Assembly (NCBI RefSeq): GCF_000725625.1
Contig: NZ_JOHS01000003.1
Location: 104,765 to 168,764 of the forward strand
Direction of reading: 5' to 3'
Length of the DNA: 64,000 nt
From: Streptomyces sp. NRRL F-6676
GTDB taxonomy: Bacteria; Actinomycetota; Actinomycetes; Streptomycetales; Streptomycetaceae
Positions 58,076-64,000 of this stretch are shown here, one piece after another; the first letter of the stretch is position 1, and each line of letters starts with the position of its first letter. A program made the translations under genes and the position numbers. The notes beneath the pieces were generated by a model. It ran no database searches. It saw nothing but the letters and a program-made list of their open reading frames with translations, and was not told the origin of the DNA.

Positions 58076-58936
58076 TCAGACCTCGAACTCGCCGAGCCAG
58101 CCGCGCTCCAGCAGATGCTTGGGCAGGTAGTCCGACTCGACCTCGATGGGGATGCCGCCGTCGTGAGCGAGACAGGCGACGGCGAGGGGGGCGAGGGCCA
58201 GCATGCCCGAGGGGTCGTCGGTGCGTTCCTCGTCGGCGGTCCAGTACGCCTTGTGCAGTTCCAGGGCCTCGGCGAGTGCCTGGTTGAAGCCGGGGCCGTC
58301 CTGGCGGAGGAAGCGGTAGAAGACGTTGATCGGCGGATAGAGGATGTTCTGGAGCAGATCGTGCGGGGCGATCGTGGCGACGTCCGGGTGCGACTGCTGC
58401 ATCGTCGCCGTCAACTCCTCCACGAGGCCCGGACGTTGCAGCCAGTACGCCTGCAAGGCCGCCACCCAGTGATAGACGTACTCGTCGTAGGCGCCCTCTT
58501 CCGACCGCAGCCGCTCAAGCGGTACCTGGCTCAGTTGCGTCAGCCGTTTCTGATCGCGGCAGACGACCGCCAGCCAGAAGGCGGTCAGCCAGTTCCCCGC
58601 ATCCGCGTAGGGACGCGGGCCGATGGCGGGGATCGTGCGCACTTCGTGGTCGATACGGCACTGGACGGTGCCCTCCGTCGTACCCGTCACCGCGAACAAG
58701 GCGGAGTAGAGCTGCATCGCGCTGACGACCGCCTCCCACGTCTCGATCCTGGCCGCGCGAGGATCGACGGCGGACCGGGCCTGGAGGTGCAGGACGGCGG
58801 TGCCGAGCATGGAGTCGATCGAAGCGGGTGACCGCTCGAGCTTCGCCATGTTTCTTGCCATGTTCCGGCCGAGTAGCTCCGCGTAACCCTCATCGTCGGG
58901 CCCCGGTGAACTGTGGCGCCGGGTGGTGATGATCAC
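58076..58936 (-). CDS. Imm49-like immunity protein, copy 1 (intact)
   Basis: A 286-residue protein of the Imm49 type. The family pattern shared by all copies here is RH at residues 7-8, ETWEAVVSAM, AGNWLTAFWLAVVCRD, YDEYVYHWVAALQAYW, LYPPINVFYRFLRQD, LHKAYWTADEERT and a C-terminal ESDYLPKHLLERGWLGE. It starts at GTG (GAAGGAG upstream) and overlaps the preceding gene by four bases. Imm49 proteins protect against polymorphic toxins. This copy is closest to copy 4, with almost identical 3' ends. Confidence 0.88.
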   Translation of the reverse strand: MIITTRRHSSPGPDDEGYAELLGRNMARNMAKLERSPASIDSMLGTAVLHLQARSAVDPRAARIETWEAVVSAMQLYSALFAVTGTTEGTVQCRIDHEVRTIPAIGPRPYADAGNWLTAFWLAVVCRDQKRLTQLSQVPLERLRSEEGAYDEYVYHWVAALQAYWLQRPGLVEELTATMQQSHPDVATIAPHDLLQNILYPPINVFYRFLRQDGPGFNQALAEALELHKAYWTADEERTDDPSGMLALAPLAVACLAHDGGIPIEVESDYLPKHLLERGWLGEFEV

Positions 58937-59286
58937 GGAACTCCTTCGTCTCCCATGAGTTCTTCCGACGAGATACCCGAAGCCACGGGTGCGGCGAAGT
59001 CATCGACCTTCAGCCAGGTCGCGCCGTGCCGACGTACCAGGAGATCACCGAGATAAGACGTCAGATCGGTGTGGAGCGTGATCCAGTCCGACTGCTCGGA
59101 CTCGTCGAGCGGCAGGCGGTCGACGTAGTTCTGCAGCGCCGGCAGCAGCGTCAGCGGCTCTTCGGCGTACCGCTCTGGTGGGATGCGGAGAGCGGCGGCC
59201 AGACCCGCGGCGTTGTGGCGCGCGCCGTCCGCCCACTTCCGCACCTTGGTGGCGAGTTCGCTTGATGTCCTGCTTCCGTCAGTCAC
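58933..59286 (-). CDS. hypothetical protein inside the immunity array
   Basis: A 117-residue soluble, acidic protein. TLLPALQNYVDRLPLDESEQ, then WITLHTDLTSYLGDLLVRRHGATWL, suggests an alpha/beta domain. The YLG-x-x-L-x-x-x-HGATW pattern recalls short proteins often linked to immunity loci, but I cannot name the family. It ends in a four-base overlap with immunity copy 1 and starts 30 bases after copy 2, so it is in the same transcript. Confidence 0.7.
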   Translation of the reverse strand: MTDGSRTSSELATKVRKWADGARHNAAGLAAALRIPPERYAEEPLTLLPALQNYVDRLPLDESEQSDWITLHTDLTSYLGDLLVRRHGATWLKVDDFAAPVASGISSEELMGDEGVP

Positions 59287-59316
59287 TCTCCACTTCCGAG
59301 TTCGCCGGTTGCCCCA

Positions 59317-60179
59317 TCAGTACTCGATCTCACCGACCCAGGAGTATCCCAGCAGTGCCTCGGGCAGGTACTCGGACTCGACTTCCCCCGTGATGCCCTG
59401 GTCGCGGGCGAGGCAGGCCAGGGCCAGCGGGCCGAGGGCGACGAGTCCCTCGGCGCTGGTCGCGCGGTCCTCGTCGGCGGTCCAGTACTCCTTGTGCCGG
59501 CGCAGCGCGTCGGCCAGCGCCTTGCCGAATTCGGCCGAGTCACGACGGAGGATGCGGTAGAGCATGATGGTCGGCGGGTGGAGAATCTTGGACATCAAGT
59601 CTGCGTCCGCGTGGCGCCGGGCCTCCGGGCTGGTGCCGTCGACTGCCGCGACGAGCTTGTCACCCACGTCCTGGCGACCGAGCCAGAAACTCTGCAGTGC
59701 CTCGACCCAGGAGTAGATGTACTCGTCGAACACCGCGCCGGAGTCGCGCAGCAGGGAGACGGGTACGTCGGCCAGCTGACGCAGACGGTCGTTGTCACGG
59801 CAGATCATCGCCAAGTAGAACGAGGTGACCCAGGCCCCCGCGTTCACGTGGGATTCCATGCCAGTCGCGGGTAGTACGCGCTGCCGCTCCTTGATCCGGC
59901 ACGTGACGCTGGTGCCGTCGGGAGCGGTCGCGGCGGCGAAGAGCGCGGACCCGGTCTGCATCGCCGTGACCCAGGCCTGCCAGGTCTCGAACTTCACGGC
60001 CTGCGGGTCGAGGGCGCAGTGCTGCTGCGCCAGAGTGAGCGCCGTGCTCAGTGCCTGCGGGCGCAGCACGGGGGAGTCGGCGAACTCGTCGAGGATCCAG
60101 TCCGCGGCCTCGCCCAGAGCGTCGAGTGTGTCCGGCACATCGTCGGTGGGGTAGGGGTGGCGGGTACGGTCGTGGCCAC
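59317..60179 (-). CDS. Imm49-like immunity gene, copy 2, frameshift just after the start
   Basis: The body is a normal Imm49 protein (ETWQAWVTAMQTGSALF, AGAWVTSFYLAMICRD, FDEYIYSWVEALQSFW, ILHPPTIMLYRILRRD, RHKEYWTADEDRA, ESEYLPEALLGYSWVGE). The proper start is GTG at 60179 (GAGGAAGG five bases upstream), reading MATTV, but it is out of frame. One extra base near 60164 would give MATTV-x-RHPY, with RH at 7-8 as in the other copies and a length of 287. In the body frame the first usable start is GTG 60138. The body frame is also open through the pseudogene upstream, giving a false 517-residue fusion. Confidence 0.75.
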
Positions 60180-60370
60180 GGATGCCTTCCTCGGGTCGAG
60201 TCTGTCGCCGAGCGGGGACTGTTCCACGCGCGCGGTCCCAGTACTGCCTGTGCAGGGTGAGGACGACGCCAGGGACTGATCGAGCCGATCGTCCCATCCG
60301 CCGTGAGAGCCGCCGCCCCTCGCTGCTGTGGTCAGGAGTTGGGGGGCGGGGCGACGCCGTCCGGGAGTGC

Positions 60371-60870
60371 TCAGGTGTCGAGTTCCCCCACCCACGCCCG
60401 CACGCGTAGATGTACTCGTCGTACTCGGCGCCGGACGCCCGCAGCAACGAGATCGGAACGTGGCAGAGCTGCGTCATCCGGTCCTGTTCACGGCAGATGA
60501 CGGCAAGCCAGAGCGCTTTGAACCAGTTGCCTGCATGCGCACTGAACTGCGGACCCGAAGCCGGAATGGACCGCACCTTGCCCGAGATGCGTGCCTCGAT
60601 CCGCCCCTCCGAAGCGGATGCCGAAGCGAACAGGGCCGATCCGACCTGCATCGCCGAGACCCAGGCCCGCCAGGTCGGTGAGTACTCGGCGAGGGGATCG
60701 AGAAGACAGCGTGATTCCGCTTCCGTGAGCGTGAGGAGGAAGGCCTGCTCGAATTCTCCGGCGCTCTCTTCGAGCCGCTCGATGGCCTCGGCAGCGGCAG
60801 CCCGGAGCATCTCGCTGCGCTCGTCGGGCCCTTCGGTGAGGTATTCGTGGCGAGTTATCGTCACCGTCAC
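60371..60870 (-). pseudogene. decayed Imm49-like immunity gene (internal deletion)
   Basis: It begins like the other copies (GTG start, MTVTITRHEY with RH at 7-8, then WRAWVSAMQVGSALF, AGNWFKALWLAVICRE, YDEYIYA) and then jumps to a family C-terminus in another frame (AWVGELDT then TGA at 60373-60371). About 115-120 codons between DEYIY and the end are missing. Between 60180 and 60370 a further scrap (LHRQYW) recalls the HK-x-YW block of the family. Confidence 0.8.
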
Positions 60871-60915
60871 CGCGCTACTCCCTCCAGCTCATGGCGAAAT
60901 GCAGGCAAGTTGACG

Positions 60916-61728
60916 TCAGGTGTCGTACTCGCCCACCCAGGACCGCTTCAGAAGGGCTTTTGGAAGGTACTCGGACTCGACGTCGATCGGCATGTCGGCG
61001 TCGTATGCCATGCAGGCGATGGCGAGCGGGGCCAGGGCGACGAGGCCCTCGGCGCTGCGGGAGCGGGCCTCGTTCGCGGTCCAGTACTCCTTGTGCCAGG
61101 TGAGCGCGTCGACCAGGGCCGTGTTGAACTGTTCCGGTTCGCGGCGCAGGTAGCGCTGGAAGAGGTCGAAGGGCGGGTGAAGGATCTTCAGCATGAGCTC
61201 GGGGCCGGCGATCGGGGCGCGTTGCCCTTCCGTGCCATCGACGGCGGTGACGAGGGTGTCCCAGACCGCCTGCCGACCGAACCACAGGTGCTGGAGGGTC
61301 TCCACCCAGGGGTAGATGTACTCGTCGAACTCCGCGCCGGACTCGCGCAGGAAGGAGACCGGGACCTGGGCGAGCTGGTTGACCCGGTCGTTCTCCCGGC
61401 AGATCACCGCCAGATAGAAGGACGTCAGCCAGTTCCCGGCGTGGAGGTAGTCCGCCGGTCCGGTCGCGGGAAGCTGCTTGACCTCGCCCTTGCTGCCGAT
61501 CCGGCACGCGACGGGGCCGTCCGCCGCCGTCCCGGCGGCGAACAGCGCGCTGCCGACCTGCGCCGCCGTGACCCACGCCTCCCAGCTCGGGAACTCGGCG
61601 GCCCTGGGATCCGTCAGAGCCCGCCACTTGGCGACGGCGAGAGCGCTCGGCAGCGCGTCGTAGCGGTCGTCCTCGGAGGTCTCGATGTGGTCGAGAACGT
61701 CCTCGGCGCTTGCGATGACGGGAGCCAT
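60916..61728 (-). CDS. Imm49-like immunity protein, copy 3, no canonical start at the expected place
   Basis: From the first in-frame ATG (61728) it encodes 270 residues with all family blocks (SWEAWVTAAQVGSALF, AGNWLTSFYLAVICRE, FDEYIYPWVETLQHLW, ILHPPFDLFQRYLRRE, WHKEYWTANEARS, ESEYLPKALLKRSWVGE). Family similarity (ARHELRPDEDAADL) continues 15 or more codons upstream. There the codon at the homologous start position (61785-61783, right after GGAAGGA) is GTC, where the other copies have GTG. It may be a start-codon mutation or a rare start. Confidence 0.8.
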   Translation of the reverse strand: MAPVIASAEDVLDHIETSEDDRYDALPSALAVAKWRALTDPRAAEFPSWEAWVTAAQVGSALFAAGTAADGPVACRIGSKGEVKQLPATGPADYLHAGNWLTSFYLAVICRENDRVNQLAQVPVSFLRESGAEFDEYIYPWVETLQHLWFGRQAVWDTLVTAVDGTEGQRAPIAGPELMLKILHPPFDLFQRYLRREPEQFNTALVDALTWHKEYWTANEARSRSAEGLVALAPLAIACMAYDADMPIDVESEYLPKALLKRSWVGEYDT

Positions 61729-61816
61729 GAGGTCCGCCGCGTCCTCGTCGGGGCGGAGCTCATGACGTGCGATGCGGTTGACGACGGATCCTTCCGTAAG
61801 GGATCAGAGAGGACGC

Positions 61817-62677
61817 TCAGATCTCGAACTCGCCGAGCCAGCCGCGCTCCAGCAGATGCTTGGGCAGGTAGTCCGACTCGACCTCGATGGGGATGCCGCC
61901 GTCGTGAGCGAGGCAGGCGACGGCGAGGGGGGCGAGGGCAACGGTGCCGGATGGATCGCGCGTCCGGTCCTCGTCCGCCGTCCAGTAGGCCTTGTGCAGC
62001 TCCAGCGCTTCTGCCAGCGCCTCATTGAAGCCGGGGCCGTCCTGTCGGAGGAAGCGGTAGAAAATATTGATCGGTGGATACAAGACGTTCTGCAGCAGGT
62101 CCCGCGGAGTCACGGACGCCGTTTCCGGATGCGAGTTTTGGATTGCCGCCGTCAACTCCTCGACGAGCCCCGGCCGTTGCAACCAGTAGGCCTGCAATGC
62201 GGCCACCCAGTGATAAACGTACTCGTCGTACTCGCCTTCGCCGGACCGCAGTCGTTCCAGAGGAATCTCGCACAACTCGGTCAGCCGCCCGCGGTCCCGG
62301 CAGATCACTGCCAGCCAGAAAGTGGTGAGCCAGTTGCCCGCGTCGGCGAATGGGCGCGGTCCGATCGCGGACAGCGTGTGCACCTCATGACTGATGCGGC
62401 ACTGCACCGTGCCCTCCTGCGCACCGGTCACCGCGAACAGCGCGGACCCGACCTGGAGCGCGGCCACCACCGCTTCCCAGGTCTCCAATTGCGCGGCCCG
62501 AGGGTCGGCCGTGCACCGGGCCTGGAGGTGCAGCAAGGACTTGGAGAACGCGGAATCGATCATGGACGCGGACTCGTCCAGCCAGCCGACGGACATGGCC
62601 AGGCTCTCGCCCAGGGCCTCCGCGTACTTCTCGGAGTTCGGGCCGGGTTCGCGATGCCTGGCAACGACGGCTGTCAC
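61817..62677 (-). CDS. Imm49-like immunity protein, copy 4 (next to the toxin, intact)
   Basis: A 286-residue protein. MTAVVARHREPGPNSE is followed by ETWEAVVAALQVGSALF, AGNWLTTFWLAVICRD, YDEYVYHWVAALQAYW, LYPPINIFYRFLRQD, LHKAYWTADEDRT and ESDYLPKHLLERGWLGE. The GTG start overlaps the toxin stop by four bases, so it is co-translated with the toxin and is the likely cognate immunity protein. It is nearly identical to copy 1 in the last ~115 bases. Confidence 0.9.
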   Translation of the reverse strand: MTAVVARHREPGPNSEKYAEALGESLAMSVGWLDESASMIDSAFSKSLLHLQARCTADPRAAQLETWEAVVAALQVGSALFAVTGAQEGTVQCRISHEVHTLSAIGPRPFADAGNWLTTFWLAVICRDRGRLTELCEIPLERLRSGEGEYDEYVYHWVAALQAYWLQRPGLVEELTAAIQNSHPETASVTPRDLLQNVLYPPINIFYRFLRQDGPGFNEALAEALELHKAYWTADEDRTRDPSGTVALAPLAVACLAHDGGIPIEVESDYLPKHLLERGWLGEFEI

Positions 62678-64000
62678 GGCATACTCCTGTCAGTGATGTC
62701 GAACTTTCGCATCTGGTAGCCAGCGTACTCGCCGACGTTCTTCTCGCCCTTGACGACGATGTAGTCCAGCTTCCCGCTCCGCAGGGCCTGCTCCAGCTTG
62801 TCCGCGAGTACGAGTTCGCTGGGATGCGTTTCACCCCGCTTGCGCATTTCATCGAGTATGTCGAAGAAATACTCTCTCGTGCCCTGTGAGACTCGCTTTC
62901 CGTTGGGCAGGTTACGTGCGCCCAATTCCGTGTTGACGCTGCTCTTGGCCTCGACAACCACGTAGCCGCCGTCCTCGCGACGCCATACCTGGTCGAACTG
63001 ATCGTTGCCGTTGCGCGGGCCGTAGGTGGTTTCCCGCGTGGCGCCCTCGTAGTGCTCCGGAATGACGTGGTGCTCCGCGACGGCCTCGCCGTAGGCCTCG
63101 GAGGAGTCGCGCATGTGCACGTGCGACTCCCGGTACGCCCCCTGTGCCTCGACCCGCTCGGCGTCCGTCTCCCATGTCGGCTGTTCGTCGTGTGCCTTGT
63201 TGGCCTCGTGCTTCCAGTTCTCCATCGCCTTGTCGTGATGGATGGCGTAGTGGCGCGTCTCGGCGGCGTCGTTGAGGTGCGAGGCAGCTTCCGGGCTCGC
63301 GGTGTCCGGACCTTGCTTCACCCAGTCGCCGAGGTAACGCGGCTTCAGCGGCTCGGGAGCCTTGTCCACCGTCGTCCACGGGTGGTCCGGCGACTGCCTG
63401 GTCAGCTGGGGAGGCGTCTTCCCGCTCTCGTCGACGAAGTCCAGGCTCTTGCGGTTGCCGTTGTTCTTGTAGAACTCGTCGAAGTAGGTCTTGTCGTGGT
63501 TGGCCCGGTAGACCTGGATCTCCTGCACCTGCTCATCGGTGAGCGAGCCCTCGCGGCCGTACGGGTTGTCGCCGTCCTGCATGAAGTCCGGTCGGGCCGG
63601 CTTTTCCGGGATGTCGGTGCCGTGGCCCGGCGCACCGGCTGCCGCGTCGTCCGCCGCGTTCCCCGCGTCGTCCAACACGTTGCTGCCCGCCGGCGGTTCG
63701 CCGCCGTGGTGGGGGGTGGTGGTGTCGCCAGGGGTGTCGTGGTGCGGGGTCGTGGCGTTGTCCGTGTGGCCCGGGGTGTCGGAGTGGTGGGTGCCCGGGG
63801 TGTCGTTGTGGCCGGTGTGGACCGGGTTGTCCAGTTCGTTGGTGGGGAGGTGGTCGGCCTTGCCGCCGGGGAGGTTGTCGCCGACCTTGCCGCCGGGGAA
63901 GTCGCCGCCGGCGTGGACCACTGGCGTGTGCGTGGCGTCGTCGCCGACGCGGCCGATGTCGCCCAGGTTGTCGTCCAGGCCGCTGCCGAGCTTGATGTGC
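62674..64000 (-). CDS. polymorphic toxin C-terminal part with PD-(D/E)XK-like nuclease domain (5' end outside)
   Basis: The frame is open to the right edge; 442 codons are in the window. Upstream is a low-complexity His/Thr/Pro/Gly-rich linker with repeated DTPG and HH units (TPGHTDNATTPHHDTPGD). A helical region follows, then a C-terminal domain with GPRNGNDQFDQVW, YVVVEAKSS (D...E-x-K) and QGTREYFFDILDEM, the arrangement of restriction-endonuclease-like toxin domains. It overlaps immunity copy 4 by four bases. I infer a secreted DNA- or RNA-cleaving toxin. The N-terminal export and repeat domains must lie beyond the window. Confidence 0.85.
   Translation of the reverse strand, partial: HIKLGSGLDDNLGDIGRVGDDATHTPVVHAGGDFPGGKVGDNLPGGKADHLPTNELDNPVHTGHNDTPGTHHSDTPGHTDNATTPHHDTPGDTTTPHHGGEPPAGSNVLDDAGNAADDAAAGAPGHGTDIPEKPARPDFMQDGDNPYGREGSLTDEQVQEIQVYRANHDKTYFDEFYKNNGNRKSLDFVDESGKTPPQLTRQSPDHPWTTVDKAPEPLKPRYLGDWVKQGPDTASPEAASHLNDAAETRHYAIHHDKAMENWKHEANKAHDEQPTWETDAERVEAQGAYRESHVHMRDSSEAYGEAVAEHHVIPEHYEGATRETTYGPRNGNDQFDQVWRREDGGYVVVEAKSSVNTELGARNLPNGKRVSQGTREYFFDILDEMRKRGETHPSELVLADKLEQALRSGKLDYIVVKGEKNVGEYAGYQMRKFDITDRSMP

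Noticed and set aside
62674..64000. Toxin gene as an ordinary secreted structural protein
   Set aside because: The His/Thr/Pro-rich linker alone would allow this, but the D...E-x-K domain and the overlap with an Imm49-like gene favour a toxin.

Overview
The window is chromosomal DNA of a high-GC actinomycete, almost certainly a Streptomyces. Indications are the very high third-position GC, frequent GTG starts, a WhiB-like protein, SpoIIE-type phosphatases fused to anti-sigma ATPase domains, a WhiJ-type trio (XRE/DUF5753 + DUF397 + small ATPase), OxyR-AhpC-AhpD, and a fumC / wblI / glpX / class I fumarase / xseAB / ispH / ppgK / ychF gene order that I remember from S. coelicolor. I see no tRNA, rRNA, CRISPR array, integrase or transposase.

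Left part (1-9300): a Tad (Flp-type) pilus locus. It reads TadZ-tail/TadE, TadE, CpaF ATPase, TadB, TadC, then a sensor kinase and NarL-type regulator translationally coupled to each other, a tiny Flp pilin, a TadG-like protein that seems to start at CTG, a lipoprotein and an OmpA-domain protein. A methyltransferase follows.

Middle part (9600-46100): mainly core metabolism and envelope genes. These are a DUF192 protein, isoprenyl diphosphate synthase, PhoH, a secreted lytic-transglycosylase-like protein, an AI-2E-family exporter, the divergent oxyR / ahpC-ahpD unit, a PadR + ABC transporter operon with overlapping genes, SPFH + ribbon-helix-helix, a class A penicillin-binding protein, a SpoIIE-like phosphatase, two fumarases of different classes, glpX, wblI, xseAB, ispH, ppgK, ychF, a SNF2 helicase and a PAP2 phosphatase. 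Convergent gene pairs are separated by strong hairpins, several of them parts of a GC-rich repeat that recurs across the window.

Right part (46200-64000): more accessory in character. It has a stand-alone acyltransferase-fold protein whose nucleophile serine is glycine, an AT-richer stretch without genes, a GntR regulator, repeat-rich spacers, SPOR and MutT proteins, a second multidomain phosphatase, MarR + FMN reductase, and the WhiJ-type trio. It ends in a polymorphic toxin locus. A toxin gene running off the right edge, with a C-terminal PD-(D/E)XK-nuclease-like domain, overlaps the first of a tandem family of Imm49-like immunity genes. Two copies look intact, one has a frameshift just after its start, one has GTC where a GTG start is expected, and one is an internally deleted fragment. 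This locus is the most interesting part of the window.
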